Shown: positions 7,454-17,300, numbered from the stretch's first letter. The stretch: 64,000 bases of DNA from Sediminibacillus halophilus (GCF_900103695.1 NZ_FNHF01000001.1:124001-188000), one strand, 5' to 3'. Made by a program: numbers and translations. The notes: generated from the sequence alone by a model not told the origin.

Positions 7454-8431
7454 ATGCAAGAAGAGAATACGATCATTATTGGAGCGGGACCGTGTGGTAT
7501 GTCTGCCGCTTTGGAATTGCAAAAACGCGGAGTGAAACCATTACTGATTGAAAAAGGGAATGTTGTGAATTCCATTTATCACTATCCCACCCATCAAACA
7601 TTTTTCAGTTCCAGCGATCGGTTGGAAATTGGTGAGATCCCGTTCATTACGGAAAAGAAAAAACCAGTGCGGAACCAGGCAATGGCATATTATCGCACCG
7701 TTGCAGAGCGAAGTCAGCTCCGGATAAATAGTTTTGAGCGGGTAGTAAAAGTGACTAAACAGGAAAAGGGATTTCAACTACGTACACGAACTGCCAAGGG
7801 GGAAGAACGATTTTACCAGGCAGACCACGTAGTCGTTGCAACAGGCTATTATGACCAGCCACGATATATGGGTATTCCGGGAGAAGAACTTCCGAAAGTA
7901 ATGCATTATTTTAAAGAGGCTCATCCTTTCTTTGGCCAGAATGTCGCCATTATCGGAGGGAAAAACTCAGCTGTCGATGCTGCTCTGGAGCTACATAAAG
8001 CGGGAGCGAATATAACCGTGTTATATCGGGGCAGTGAATATTCGCCAAGTATTAAACCATGGATTTTACCTGAGTTTGCGTCCCTTGTTCGAAAAGAAAT
8101 CGTCAATATGGAATTTAATGCAGAAATCAATCGTATTACCGAAAATGAAATACACTATCAGGTGGACGGTAAGCAAAGAGTAATTGATAATGACTATGTG
8201 TTTGCCATGACTGGCTACCAGCCGGATAATCAATTCCTTCAGGAAATGGGAATTGAGATCAATAAGGAAACGGGAGAACCCGAATATGATGAAGAGACGA
8301 TGGAAACGAATGTCTCTGATATTTATATTGCTGGTGTGATTGCAGCTGGATTCAACAATAACAAGATTTTTATAGAGAACGGGCGATATCATGGCGGATT
8401 GATTGCCGAAGCTATAACCGCTAAACATTAG
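7454..8431 (+). CDS. ypdA: Bacillithiol disulfide reductase YpdA (Bdr)
   Basis: A 325-residue FAD- and NADPH-dependent oxidoreductase of the YpdA/Bdr family, which reduces oxidised bacillithiol (BSSB). The FAD-binding motif IIGAGPCGMSAA is at about residues 8-19 and the NADPH motif IIGGKNSAVDAA near 168-179; the second half holds VFAMTGYQPDN and a final IYIAGVIAAG. The Cys in GAGPC is the conserved family cysteine. AAAGGAGTGGAAGAG precedes the ATG at 7454. As in B. subtilis it follows gudB. bshA at 47.8 kb, for bacillithiol synthesis, fits this function. Confidence 0.93.
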   Translation: MQEENTIIIGAGPCGMSAALELQKRGVKPLLIEKGNVVNSIYHYPTHQTFFSSSDRLEIGEIPFITEKKKPVRNQAMAYYRTVAERSQLRINSFERVVKVTKQEKGFQLRTRTAKGEERFYQADHVVVATGYYDQPRYMGIPGEELPKVMHYFKEAHPFFGQNVAIIGGKNSAVDAALELHKAGANITVLYRGSEYSPSIKPWILPEFASLVRKEIVNMEFNAEINRITENEIHYQVDGKQRVIDNDYVFAMTGYQPDNQFLQEMGIEINKETGEPEYDEETMETNVSDIYIAGVIAAGFNNNKIFIENGRYHGGLIAEAITAKH

Positions 8432-8554
8432 TGATAAAAAGCTTCAGGGAGATAATAGGTTACGGTTAGAAGTTTTCTGTGTGGTTTTTGGAAGGGGAGT
8501 TTTGAAGAGACGTTTCATTTTTCTTAAAAGGAAAAATAAATAATCTTAATATAA

Positions 8555-8601
8555 AACAGCTACCATTCTTATAGTAAAGAGTGATAGCTGTTTTTATTTT
8601 T
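8555..8601. terminator. Bidirectional terminator between ypdA and ansA
   Basis: AACAGCTA near 8555-8562 pairs with TAGCTGTT at 8585-8592, with partial pairing inside; T-rich tail on the plus strand and A-rich side on the other. The flanking genes converge. The rest of 8432-8643 shows nothing else. Confidence 0.8.
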
Positions 8602-8643
8602 ATAACAATACAATAGTTTTTTTCTGTCTTCCAATTCGGTAAA

Positions 8644-9612
8644 TCATTCAAACATCGGGGCAAGTTCTGTCAAATTATTTGTTAGTTCCAATGCTACCAT
8701 CAATTTGATCCTGGCCTTTGGTCCGGTAAGCCCGTTTGCGAAGATGATTCCCATATCTCGTAATTGTCTGCCGCCTCCATCATACATATATGTTGCCTGA
8801 ACAATCCCCTGATAGCATCTGGAAACAAGAATGATCGGTATATCGTCATCCAGTATTTCTTGAAGGGCGGGGAGGATGTCTTTTGGAACATTGCCTTGGC
8901 CGAGCGCTTCGATGATCATGCCGGAAATCCCTGTGCTGTGAATGGCTCTGATAAGACTGCCTTCCATCCCGGCGTAAGCTTTTACTAATGCAACATTTTT
9001 GGTCAACTGCTGGATCGGATAGGATTCATAGGAGATAAGCTTTTGGTGGAATAAAATTTCCTGCTTTGTAATGATTCCGATTGGCCCGTACTGAGGACTC
9101 TGAAACGTTGCTACATTGCTTGTAGATGTTTTGGTGACATTTTTTGCTGTATGGATTTCATCGTTCATCACAACTAGTACACCTTTATCCTGGGCCTCAT
9201 CTGTGTTGGCAACCCGGACGGAACTGATTAAATTATATAATCCATCTGAACCGATTTCGTTGCTGGAGCGCATGGCCCCTGTGACAACAATCGGTTTTCT
9301 GGTTTGTAAAAATAAATCGAGAAAGTAAGCTGTTTCCTCCAATGTGTCGGTTCCGTGCGTCACCACGACTCCGTCAAAATTTCCGGCGGCAAGCTTGTCA
9401 TGAATCCGCCTGCCTAGTTCGAGCATATGCGCAGGTGTAATATGAGGAGACGGTAAGTTGAATAAAAAATCTTCTTCAATATGTGCATCATGATTAAACA
9501 ACGATGCTGAGTTTGATAATGGGTGCTCGCTAGATGTCGAAACGGTGCCGCTTCTTTTGTCTTCTTGCATGGAAATAGTACCACCCGTATGGATAATAAG
9601 AATTTTTTTCAA
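8644..9612 (-). CDS. ansA: Type I (cytoplasmic) L-asparaginase
   Basis: A 322-residue asparaginase that hydrolyses asparagine to aspartate and ammonium. Both active-site signatures are visible: HTGGTIS near the N-terminus and VVTHGTDTLEETAYF near residues 85-100. There is no signal peptide, in keeping with a cytoplasmic enzyme. The TTG start at 9612 is preferred over the GTG at 9621 because AGTAGGTG lies just before the GTG and the family begins KK-hydrophobic-HTGG. It is on the minus strand, divergent from prsW; the same gene lies beside ypdA in the B. cereus group as I recall. Confidence 0.92.
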   Translation of the reverse strand: MKKILIIHTGGTISMQEDKRSGTVSTSSEHPLSNSASLFNHDAHIEEDFLFNLPSPHITPAHMLELGRRIHDKLAAGNFDGVVVTHGTDTLEETAYFLDLFLQTRKPIVVTGAMRSSNEIGSDGLYNLISSVRVANTDEAQDKGVLVVMNDEIHTAKNVTKTSTSNVATFQSPQYGPIGIITKQEILFHQKLISYESYPIQQLTKNVALVKAYAGMEGSLIRAIHSTGISGMIIEALGQGNVPKDILPALQEILDDDIPIILVSRCYQGIVQATYMYDGGGRQLRDMGIIFANGLTGPKARIKLMVALELTNNLTELAPMFE

Positions 9613-9699
9613 GTTTTTCACCTACTTTTACTAGGACTATTTTATTTGTTTCAACTTCATGATACGATGAATGATATTAGATTGAAAGAGGGTGTCGAT

Positions 9700-10386
9700 A
9701 TGTTTGCTGTCCTCTCTGCCGGGATTGCACCGACACTGGCGCTCATGTCATTTTTTTATTTAAAAGACCGATTCGATTCAGAGCCTCTGACTACAGTGTT
9801 CCGGACGTTTTTGTACGGAGCTCTTTTGGTGTTTCCTATCATGTTCATCCAGTATGCTTTTATGGAAGAAGGAATCGGTCAGACGCCGTTGATTCGATCT
9901 TTTTTACTAACCGGACTAATGGAAGAGTTTTTTAAATGGTTTATCTTTCTTTATACGGTATATAAATATACTGATTTTGATTCCCTTTACGATGGGATTA
10001 TATATGGTGTCGCCATCAGCCTTGGCTTTGCGACAGTGGAGAATCTGCTTTATTTACTTGCCCATGGTGTAGAATATGCATTTAGCAGAGCGATTTTTCC
10101 AGTATCATCGCATGCCTTGTTCGGTGTAATAATGGGCTATTATCTAGGGAAGGCAAAGTTTTTGACGAAAAACGTAAAAAAATCACAGGTTTCAGCGTTG
10201 TTGATTCCGGTAACCCTTCATGGTTTTTATGACTTCATCTTAGAAACGGTACCCTCCTGGATTTATGTCATGACGCCTTTTATGGTTCTTTTGTGGATGT
10301 TTGCTCTACGAAAAGTCAAATTAGCCAACCAGCAAGAATTTAAAAAAGTTGTCATCTTGGCTGAAAAAAAGTCACAAATTCAATAA
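9700..10386 (+). CDS. prsW: Intramembrane protease PrsW
   Basis: A 228-residue polytopic membrane protein of the PrsW family. In B. subtilis PrsW makes the site-1 cut in the anti-sigma factor RsiW, releasing sigma-W under envelope stress. The key glutamates are in MEEFFKW (E75-E76), followed by SLGFATVENLLY and a conserved His in SSHALFGVIMGYYLGKA; LHGFYDF contains the last conserved motif. The open frame extends further upstream, but GAGGGTG and homology support the ATG at 9700. It sits upstream of sleB as in B. subtilis. Confidence 0.92.
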   Translation: MFAVLSAGIAPTLALMSFFYLKDRFDSEPLTTVFRTFLYGALLVFPIMFIQYAFMEEGIGQTPLIRSFLLTGLMEEFFKWFIFLYTVYKYTDFDSLYDGIIYGVAISLGFATVENLLYLLAHGVEYAFSRAIFPVSSHALFGVIMGYYLGKAKFLTKNVKKSQVSALLIPVTLHGFYDFILETVPSWIYVMTPFMVLLWMFALRKVKLANQQEFKKVVILAEKKSQIQ

Positions 10387-10393
10387 ACGAATT

Positions 10394-10430
10394 AAAGCTA
10401 TCCATGCTTAGGCACGGGTAGCTTTTTTTA
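10394..10430 (+). terminator. Terminator after prsW
   Basis: AAGCTA at 10395-10400 and TAGCTT at 10419-10424 form the base of an imperfect stem ended by seven T. The following stretch to 10684 (about 250 bases) holds no gene I can support; it should contain the sleB promoter, but I see no convincing sigma-G match. Confidence 0.85.
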
Positions 10431-10684
10431 TTGGCGACTCCTGCGGCGTCTATGAAGGAGCGGATGGATGTTGCTCGATGTTACTTACAATGCAAGTAAG
10501 ATCATGCTGATGAGAGGCTGTTTAGCCCGAGCAATTAAACTACCCAAGATTTTGCGACGAGTACTGAAAATCCTCATCAATTGAATAACCGAATTTTATT
10601 CTCCTGCTTCCCATGTATAAAAATAGCATGCTTTCAAAAAATAAGCCAACAACGAAGACTTTGATACTCTTAGGAGGAAATGGT

Positions 10685-11545
10685 ATGCGGTTCAAAAGAA
10701 CAGTTATTCTCTTGTTTTTTGCGGTACTCTTGATGGCTGGAATGCCAGCTGCGGATGGACTTCGACCTGTAGAGGCCTTCAGCCCGCAAGTCATCCAGCA
10801 TGGTGCATCGGGGGAAGATGTTATTGAGTTACAAGCAAGATTACAATATTTAGGTTTTTATAATGGGAAGATTGATGGCGTTTTCGGTTGGGGTACGTAT
10901 TGGGCGCTCCGTAATTTTCAGTATGAATTTGGATTAGACATAGACGGAATGGCTGGATCGAAAACAAAACAGAAACTTGAAAAAGCGAGCGAGTATGATA
11001 AGGGGTTTGTTCAGGAACAAATCAGAAAAGGGAAAAAGTTCACCCATTATGGTGGTACGCCAAAAGAACAACAAGTGAAACAGGGTGATAACCAGCAGGC
11101 TGGAAATAAAGAAAATCAGGGAGGAGAAAATCAGCAAGAGGGGGGAGGTACACCTGCTGAGCCGACAGCTGTCAATGTACCGGGAGGCTTTTCGCAAAAT
11201 GATATTCGTTTAATGGCCAATGCCGTACATGGAGAAGCTAGAGGAGAACCGTATGAAGGAAAAGTTGCTGTAGCAGCAGTCATTCTCAATCGGGTTGAAA
11301 GTCCTACATTTCCGAATACTGTATCAGGAGTAATATTTGAGCCGCGGGCTTTTACAGCTGTGGCAGATGGGCAAATTTGGCTGACACCGAATGAATCTGC
11401 CGAACAGGCTGTGCTCGATGCGATAAACGGCTGGGATCCAACCGGCGAGGCCACTTATTATTTTAACCCGAATACAGCTACATCAGACTGGATTTGGTCA
11501 AGACCGCAAATTAAACAAATCGGCAAGCACATATTTTGTATGTAA
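10685..11545 (+). CDS. sleB: Spore cortex-lytic enzyme SleB
   Basis: A 286-residue germination lytic transglycosylase that degrades muramic-delta-lactam cortex. Order of parts: signal peptide at about residues 1-31, peptidoglycan-binding domain 1 at about 35-100 (repeat HGASGEDVIELQARLQYLGF), a Gln/Asn/Gly/Glu-rich linker at about 125-165, and the C-terminal SleB/CwlJ hydrolase domain, with the catalytic Glu in AVHGEARGEPYEGKVAVAAV. TAGGAGGA stands 6 bases before the ATG at 10685. ypeB follows after 17 bases, forming the known sleB-ypeB operon of the forespore. Confidence 0.96.
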   Translation: MRFKRTVILLFFAVLLMAGMPAADGLRPVEAFSPQVIQHGASGEDVIELQARLQYLGFYNGKIDGVFGWGTYWALRNFQYEFGLDIDGMAGSKTKQKLEKASEYDKGFVQEQIRKGKKFTHYGGTPKEQQVKQGDNQQAGNKENQGGENQQEGGGTPAEPTAVNVPGGFSQNDIRLMANAVHGEARGEPYEGKVAVAAVILNRVESPTFPNTVSGVIFEPRAFTAVADGQIWLTPNESAEQAVLDAINGWDPTGEATYYFNPNTATSDWIWSRPQIKQIGKHIFCM

Positions 11546-11562
11546 GGAAGGTGGCGCGGAAA

Positions 11563-12906
11563 ATGATAAGATGGATTTTGGTCGCAGTACTGGCTGTGGC
11601 AGTAGGAGCGACAGGGATTTGGGGCTATCAGGAACATCAGGAGAAAAACGCTATTCTTGTTCAGGCGGAAAATACGTACCAGCGCTCGTTCCATGATTTG
11701 TCCTATCATATGGACTTGCTGCATGATCAAATTGGTACAACACTTGCGATGAATACAAAGGAGCGCTTATCTCCGCAATTGGCAGACATATGGCGGCTTA
11801 CATCCGAGGCTCATAATGATGTGGGACAGCTTCCGTTGGCATTGCTTCCATTCAACAAAACAGAAGAGTTCTTATCTGATATTGGGGATTTCAGTTATAA
11901 TACAGCCATCAGAGACTTGGAAAAGGATCCATTGACTGACGGAGAAGTGAATAACCTGGAATCACTCTATGAAACATCCGGGGAAATAAGAGACGAACTG
12001 CGCAAGGTTCAACATCTTGTTCTGGAGAATAACTTGCGTTGGATGGATGTGCAGCTGGCACTGGCCACCAATGATAAACAAGCAGACAATACTATCATTG
12101 ATGGATTTGAAACGGTGGAAAAAACCGTAGAAGGGTATTCAGAGGGAAATCTAGGTATCAGCATGACCGGGACTTCGAACAAGAAACACGAATACCAGTT
12201 CCTAACCGGAGAAAACATCAATGAGAAACAAGCTTTGAAAAAAGCACAAAAGTTGTTTGAGGTAGAAAATGTTTCGGACATCAAGATAACCAAGTCAGGG
12301 GATGGTGCGAAAGTAGCAACCTATAGTGCTTCCTTCCACAAAGATGGCAGAGATGGTTATATGGACATGTCAGTAAAAGGAGGCCATCCGTTATCGTTGA
12401 TCATCAATAGGGAAGTAAAAGATTCTGGGATTAGTCTCAATGAAGGCATGCAAAAAGCAGAGGATTATTTAAAAAGCCTTGAGATGGAAGACATGGAACT
12501 CTTCCAAAGCAGTCAATACAACAATGTCGGAGTTTACAATTTCTTGTATACGCAGGGGGATGTACGTATGTACCCTGACTCAGTTCAAGTGAAAGTGGCG
12601 CTGGATAATGGGGATATTCTTGGCTTTACGTCTCGCGATTATTACATGAACCACCAGGAGCGCGATCTGCCGGAGCCTGAGCTGACAGTGGAGGAGGCAA
12701 AGGATAAGGTTAACCAAAATGTGAAGATACAGGAAAATAGATTAGCGGTCATGGAAAACGATTCGGGTGAAGAAGTACTTACCCATGAATTTTTAGGTGT
12801 ACTGGGAAATGATACGTACCGAATCTTTATCAATGCTCTAAACGGTGCGGAAGAAAAAGTGGAAAAATTACAAGATGCAGAAGCAAAATTCGATGATGCA
12901 GTTTAG
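11563..12906 (+). CDS. ypeB: Germination protein YpeB
   Basis: A 447-residue protein with an N-terminal membrane anchor (residues 2-20), a helical middle part, and C-terminal PepSY-type repeats (for example EGMQKAEDYLKSL and VEEAKDKVNQNVKIQE). YpeB is needed to place and stabilise SleB in the dormant spore. The start at 11563 (MIRWILVAV) follows AAGGAAGGTGG and matches the family. The second gene of the sleB operon; a terminator begins at its stop codon. Confidence 0.95.
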   Translation: MIRWILVAVLAVAVGATGIWGYQEHQEKNAILVQAENTYQRSFHDLSYHMDLLHDQIGTTLAMNTKERLSPQLADIWRLTSEAHNDVGQLPLALLPFNKTEEFLSDIGDFSYNTAIRDLEKDPLTDGEVNNLESLYETSGEIRDELRKVQHLVLENNLRWMDVQLALATNDKQADNTIIDGFETVEKTVEGYSEGNLGISMTGTSNKKHEYQFLTGENINEKQALKKAQKLFEVENVSDIKITKSGDGAKVATYSASFHKDGRDGYMDMSVKGGHPLSLIINREVKDSGISLNEGMQKAEDYLKSLEMEDMELFQSSQYNNVGVYNFLYTQGDVRMYPDSVQVKVALDNGDILGFTSRDYYMNHQERDLPEPELTVEEAKDKVNQNVKIQENRLAVMENDSGEEVLTHEFLGVLGNDTYRIFINALNGAEEKVEKLQDAEAKFDDAV

Positions 12907-12936
12907 GGAAGGGATTTTACTCCTTTCCCTTTTTCT
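12905..12936 (+). terminator. Terminator after ypeB
   Basis: AGGGAAGGGA at 12905-12914 pairs with TCCTTTCCCT at 12921-12930 (one G-T pair), followed by five T. Confidence 0.85.
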
Positions 12937-12990
12937 TGTTTTTTGAGATAATAAAAAGGACTAAATAAAAGATAGAGAGAGGCGGAACCT

Positions 12991-13671
12991 TTGATAAAAA
13001 TCGGCACACCGCTCACATTAGAGATAGAGAAGGATCATCAAGTAGAGCGTTATCGATGTAAAGTAGTAGAGCAACAAGGGAGTTATTTATTCGTGGATTA
13101 TCCGGTTCATCAAGTTTCCGGAAGAACGAACCTTTTTGAACGAGGAACCAGCTTTACGGCAAGTTTTGTCGGAGAGGATCATACGGTTTACAGTTTTGAA
13201 ACGGAATTAAAAGATAAGAAAAAATTAAAAATCCCAACACTTGTGTTAAACTATCCAGGAGCAGGTCAGTTGAAGAAGGTTCAACGTAGGGAATATGTGC
13301 GTATTGAGACAGCTGTAGATGTTTCTGTCCACGATGTAGAAAAGGAAATGCGTCCATTTACGACGATCACGCAAAATATAAGTGGAGGCGGACTGTCACT
13401 TGTACTTCCGCCTGGACGAGAGATCCTTCCGGGAAAACGGTTAGAATTATTGATCGTCTTACCAATGAATTCATCGGAAATTTCTTATGTTAAGGTAGAA
13501 GCAGAAACTATTCGTACCCATGACCGGCCGGAAGGACAACGGCCGCTCCTATCTGTTAAATTTGAAGAAATAGAGGAACAAAATCGCCAGTCAATTATTC
13601 GATATTGTTTCGAGAAACAGCTTGAAGCGAGAAGACGGGGACTGGACACAAGAAAGGGAATACGAAATTAA
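12991..13671 (+). CDS. ypfA: PilZ-domain c-di-GMP receptor (YpfA/MotI)
   Basis: A 226-residue protein with an N-terminal YcgR-like domain (about 1-90) and a C-terminal PilZ domain (about 98-215). The c-di-GMP-binding pieces are present: RREYVR (RxxxR) near 101-106 and NISGGGL (NxSxxG) further on. In B. subtilis the protein (MotI/DgrA) binds c-di-GMP and slows the flagellar motor by acting on MotA. TTG start after AGAGAGGCGG. It precedes cmk as in B. subtilis. Together with cheR it suggests a motile organism. Confidence 0.9.
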   Translation: MIKIGTPLTLEIEKDHQVERYRCKVVEQQGSYLFVDYPVHQVSGRTNLFERGTSFTASFVGEDHTVYSFETELKDKKKLKIPTLVLNYPGAGQLKKVQRREYVRIETAVDVSVHDVEKEMRPFTTITQNISGGGLSLVLPPGREILPGKRLELLIVLPMNSSEISYVKVEAETIRTHDRPEGQRPLLSVKFEEIEEQNRQSIIRYCFEKQLEARRRGLDTRKGIRN

Positions 13672-13743
13672 ATGGATCAACGAGCGTTCATTGTTATTCC
13701 CGCACATTACATATTTCATAGCAAGAGAGGAATGTAGAAACAT

Positions 13744-14424
13744 ATGGAACAAAATCAACTAGCCATAGCGATCGACGGGCCGGCAGCAGCAGGGAAAAGT
13801 ACGGTTGCTAAATTAATTGCTGAGGAACTATCTTATATATATATTGATACAGGTGCAATGTATCGAGCACTTACTTATAAGGCACTCCAGAAAGACACTG
13901 ATCTGGAAGATGAAGATGCCCTGTTAAAGCTGTTGCAACAAACAACGATTGATTTACAGCAATCAAGCAATGGTCAAAGCGTTCTTGTAAATGGCGAAAA
14001 CGTCACCCATGAAATAAGGGGACAGCAGGTGACCGGCCAAGTTTCTGTCGTGGCGAAGCACCCGGCTGTACGGAATGAAATGGTTGCAAGGCAGAAAGCA
14101 CTCGCAGCCAAACGCGGAGTAGTGATGGATGGAAGAGACATCGGCACCCACGTACTTCCCGATGCGGAAGTGAAAATATTTTTAGTGGCTTCTGTACAAG
14201 AGAGAGCGGAAAGACGGCACAAAGAAAATCGGGAAAAAGGGTTTGCTTCCGACCTGGAGGAACTAAAGAGAGAAATCGAAAAAAGAGATCAACTTGATTC
14301 AGAGCGTGAAGCATCTCCATTGATCAAAGCGGAGGATGCCGTGGAAATTGATACTACTTCGCTTTCTATCCAAGGTGTGGCGGACCGGATCTTGGAAGTA
14401 GTGAAAAGTGCAAGAAAAAGTTAG
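13744..14424 (+). CDS. cmk: Cytidylate kinase
   Basis: A 226-residue CMP/dCMP kinase that phosphorylates CMP and dCMP with ATP. The P-loop [11 protein letters not shown] is at about residues 10-20, followed by [16 protein letters not shown], the NMP-binding part, and [15 protein letters not shown]. Length matches the family. GAGAGGAATG precedes the ATG. First gene of a set cmk-plsC-ypfD with short spacing. Confidence 0.96.
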   Translation: MEQNQLAIAIDGPAAAGKSTVAKLIAEELSYIYIDTGAMYRALTYKALQKDTDLEDEDALLKLLQQTTIDLQQSSNGQSVLVNGENVTHEIRGQQVTGQVSVVAKHPAVRNEMVARQKALAAKRGVVMDGRDIGTHVLPDAEVKIFLVASVQERAERRHKENREKGFASDLEELKREIEKRDQLDSEREASPLIKAEDAVEIDTTSLSIQGVADRILEVVKSARKS

Positions 14425-14438
14425 AGGGGATTTGGGAT

Positions 14439-15020
14439 ATGAGCTTATATACTTTTGCTAAGAATGTCGTAGCTGCTATACTATACCCCGTATACCGCAT
14501 TAAAGTAGTTGGTACGGAAAATGTTCCCGACAATGGCCCGGTTATCATTTGTTCTAATCATATTTCTAATTTTGATCCACCAGTGGTTGGGATTACGGCA
14601 CCGCGTGATATTTACTTTATGGCTAAAGAGGAGTTATTCAATAATACCTTTTTAAGAGGATTGTTGACCAGGCTGCATGCATTCCCGATCAAGCGGGGTA
14701 TGAAAGACCGGAATGCTTTACGTCAGGCTTTGAACATACTGGAAGAAGGGAATACCCTCGGCCTTTTTCCTGAAGGAACGAGGAACAAGACCGGCGAAGT
14801 CGGGAAAGGCTTGGCAGGCGCCGGGTTTTTCGCCCTCCGTTCGCAGGCATATATCGTGCCCTGTGCCATAATCGGACCCTACAAACCGTTCAAACAATTA
14901 AAAGTTGTTTACGGAAAACCGATTGAAATGGAACAATATCGGGAAAATAAAGTATCAGCAAAGGATGTTACCCAAGTGATCATGCAGGAAATTCAAAAAC
15001 TGATCGATGAAAATCGATGA
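14439..15020 (+). CDS. plsC: 1-acyl-sn-glycerol-3-phosphate acyltransferase
   Basis: A 193-residue membrane-associated acyltransferase adding the second acyl chain in phosphatidic acid synthesis. The catalytic HxxxxD block is SNHISNFDPP (about 33-42), the glycerol-phosphate-binding motif is FPEGTRNK, and the N-terminus has one hydrophobic stretch (residues 5-20). It begins 14 bases after cmk and precedes ypfD; a plsC gene in this place is common in Bacillaceae, although not in strain 168. Confidence 0.92.
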   Translation: MSLYTFAKNVVAAILYPVYRIKVVGTENVPDNGPVIICSNHISNFDPPVVGITAPRDIYFMAKEELFNNTFLRGLLTRLHAFPIKRGMKDRNALRQALNILEEGNTLGLFPEGTRNKTGEVGKGLAGAGFFALRSQAYIVPCAIIGPYKPFKQLKVVYGKPIEMEQYRENKVSAKDVTQVIMQEIQKLIDENR

Positions 15021-15122
15021 ACGTTCCCTGCCTATCGCTTGACAAAAATGGGTAAATATTAGAAGTTAGAAAAAAGGCATTTCATAAGATTGGTTGTGTC
15101 GGAAATTGAAGGAGGTCTCTTT

Positions 15123-16262
15123 ATGGATGAAATGAACAATGAATTTTCAGATTTACAACAGCTATCTACCGGTGATCAGGTGACAGGAAAGGTAGTTAAA
15201 GTAGAAGAAAAACAAGTGCTCGTTGACATCGGTTATAAAGTGGAAGGGATTGTACCTATCAGTGAGCTCTCCAGTCTGCATGTGGAAACAGCTTCCGATG
15301 TAGTGAATGAAGGTGATGAGCTGACACTTCAAGTGAAAAAAGTAGAAGACGATGAAGTCGTACTTTCCAAACGCGCAGTCGATGCTGATAAAGCATGGGA
15401 AGACCTAGAAGAAAAATTTAACAGCGGAGAAGTATTCGAAGCAGAAGTGAAAGATGTGGTTAAGGGCGGCTTAGTAGTCGATGTGGGACTGCGTGGTTTT
15501 ATCCCGGCCTCTCTTGTAGAAACGCACTATGTAGAAGATTTTTCTGATTACAAAAATAAACCATTAAGCTTAAAAGTGGTAGAGCTGGATCGAGAGCAAA
15601 ACAGGGTAATCCTTTCCCACCGAGCTGTTTCCGAAGCAGAACAAGCCAACCGGAAACAGGAAATTCTTCAGTCTCTTGAAGAAGGGCAAGTACTGGATGG
15701 CACGGTTCAGCGACTGACTGACTTTGGTGTGTTCGTTGATATCGGCGGTATTGATGGGCTTGTCCATATTTCTCAATTATCTTATCAACATGTGGAAAAA
15801 GCGTCCGATGTCGTAGAGGAAGGACAAAAAATCAACGTGAAAGTACTTTCTGTCGACAGGGACAATGAGCGTATCTCTTTATCGTTAAAAGAAACATTGC
15901 CGGGACCTTGGGATGGAGTTGAAGAGAAGGTACAGCCAGGTTCTGTAGTTACAGGAACTGTTAAGCGCCTGGTGAACTTTGGCGCATTCGTCGAAGTATT
16001 CCCGGGGGTAGAAGGACTTGTCCATATTTCTCAAATTTCTAACCAGCATATCGGGACTCCACAGGAAGTACTCGATGTAGGGCAAGAAGTACAAGTGAAA
16101 GTTCTCGATGTGAACGAACAGGATCAACGCATGTCCTTAAGTATCAAAGAATTGGAGCGAGAACAGGATCAAGCTGAACTTAAGCAGTATGAAAAAGAGG
16201 AAGATCACTCTGGCTTTCAATTAGGCGATATGATCGGAGATAAGCTCGACAAGTATAAGTGA
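15123..16262 (+). CDS. ypfD: S1 RNA-binding domain protein (ribosomal protein S1 homologue)
   Basis: A 379-residue protein with four S1 domains: about residues 15-85, 103-170, 190-258 and 274-345. Repeated signatures include GLVHISQLS and GLVHISQIS in the last two domains. It is the YpfD type of the Firmicutes, shorter than the six-domain S1 of proteobacteria. In B. subtilis it is not essential and its exact part in translation is unclear. The ATG at 15123 follows GGAGGTCTCTTT; the longer frame starts upstream of this site. The C-terminal tail is charged. Confidence 0.93.
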   Translation: MDEMNNEFSDLQQLSTGDQVTGKVVKVEEKQVLVDIGYKVEGIVPISELSSLHVETASDVVNEGDELTLQVKKVEDDEVVLSKRAVDADKAWEDLEEKFNSGEVFEAEVKDVVKGGLVVDVGLRGFIPASLVETHYVEDFSDYKNKPLSLKVVELDREQNRVILSHRAVSEAEQANRKQEILQSLEEGQVLDGTVQRLTDFGVFVDIGGIDGLVHISQLSYQHVEKASDVVEEGQKINVKVLSVDRDNERISLSLKETLPGPWDGVEEKVQPGSVVTGTVKRLVNFGAFVEVFPGVEGLVHISQISNQHIGTPQEVLDVGQEVQVKVLDVNEQDQRMSLSIKELEREQDQAELKQYEKEEDHSGFQLGDMIGDKLDKYK

Positions 16263-16274
16263 TGGTGAATATGG

Positions 16275-17300
16275 ATGTCCAGACAACAAAGAAAATTAGA
16301 GCATATTAAATATGCGATAGAATCTAATCAAGAGGGCTGGAGCCCTTTTGATGATATGGAGATTGTCCATCAAAGTGTTACTTCTCTCCGGTGGGAAGAT
16401 ATCGTTCTCCATACAAAAGTGGGCGGACTTGCTTTAAGTTCGCCCCTTTTTGTTAATGCGATGACTGGTGGAGGTGGCAGCAAAACGGAAAAAATTAATG
16501 CCCAGTTAGCAGCTGCTGCAGCACAAACAGGTATTGGCATGTCTGTCGGTTCTCAAATGTCGGCTTTGAAAGATCCTACAGAAGAGCCTTCTTACCGTAT
16601 TGTCCGGAAAGAGAACCCAAAGGGTATTATTTTTGCAAACATAGGAAGTGAGTCATCAGTAGAACAGGCTCAGCGAGCCGTGGATATGGTGGAAGCGGAT
16701 GCATTACAGATCCATTTGAATGTTTTGCAGGAACTGATTATGCCAGAAGGTGACCGGGATTTTCGTCAGATGGATAGAAGAATTGAGGCAATTGTTCAAA
16801 GTATCCCTGTTCCAGTTATTGTAAAAGAGGTAGGGCACGGTTTATCAAAAGAGACTGCCAAGCACTTGCAAGAATTAGGGGTTCAATTTTTAGATGCGGC
16901 AGGATTGGGAGGAACCAATTTTTCAAAGGTGGAGAATCGTCGAAGGAAAGACCCCTTATCCGCTTTTGATAATTGGGGCATTCCAACACTAGCATCGGTC
17001 AAAGAGATCAGAGAAGTCTTACCTGAAGCTCATTTACTAGCTTCAGGAGGTATCCGCAACGGTGTGGATGGGGCTAAATCTTTGATACTTGGAGCTGAAG
17101 CGTTCGGCATGGCCGGTAGCCTGTTAAAAGTGCTAATGGAGGAGGGGATGGATTCGTTGTTGAATCGCATTGCCTCCGTCCACCAGGAATTGAAAATCAT
17201 CATGATGCTATTGGAATGCAGAGAGCCGAGACAATTGGCGGGCAAGCCATATGTCGTAACTGGTTATTTAAAAGAATGGTTTGATCAAAGAGCGAAGTAA
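16275..17300 (+). CDS. fni: Type 2 isopentenyl-diphosphate delta-isomerase
   Basis: A 341-residue FMN- and NADPH-dependent isomerase that interconverts IPP and DMAPP. Recognisable parts are NAMTGGGGSKTEKINAQLA near residues 56-74, VGSQMSALKDPTEEPSYRIV, QIHLNVLQELIMPEGDRDF (substrate and metal binding) and the glycine-rich DAAGLGGTNFSKVE. It lies 12 bases after ypfD. Its product feeds hepS/hepT at 26-28 kb. A terminator of the repeated family follows. Confidence 0.95.
   Translation: MSRQQRKLEHIKYAIESNQEGWSPFDDMEIVHQSVTSLRWEDIVLHTKVGGLALSSPLFVNAMTGGGGSKTEKINAQLAAAAAQTGIGMSVGSQMSALKDPTEEPSYRIVRKENPKGIIFANIGSESSVEQAQRAVDMVEADALQIHLNVLQELIMPEGDRDFRQMDRRIEAIVQSIPVPVIVKEVGHGLSKETAKHLQELGVQFLDAAGLGGTNFSKVENRRRKDPLSAFDNWGIPTLASVKEIREVLPEAHLLASGGIRNGVDGAKSLILGAEAFGMAGSLLKVLMEEGMDSLLNRIASVHQELKIIMMLLECREPRQLAGKPYVVTGYLKEWFDQRAK

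Noticed and set aside
10434-10470. Possible dispersed element containing CTCCTGCGGCG
   Set aside because: Similar GC-rich blocks are common in Bacillaceae, but there is no second copy in the window and pairing is poor.
13672-13740. 21-codon frame between ypfA and cmk
   Set aside because: Too short and with no conserved pattern; its end forms the cmk ribosome-binding site. I could not confirm a ypfB counterpart.
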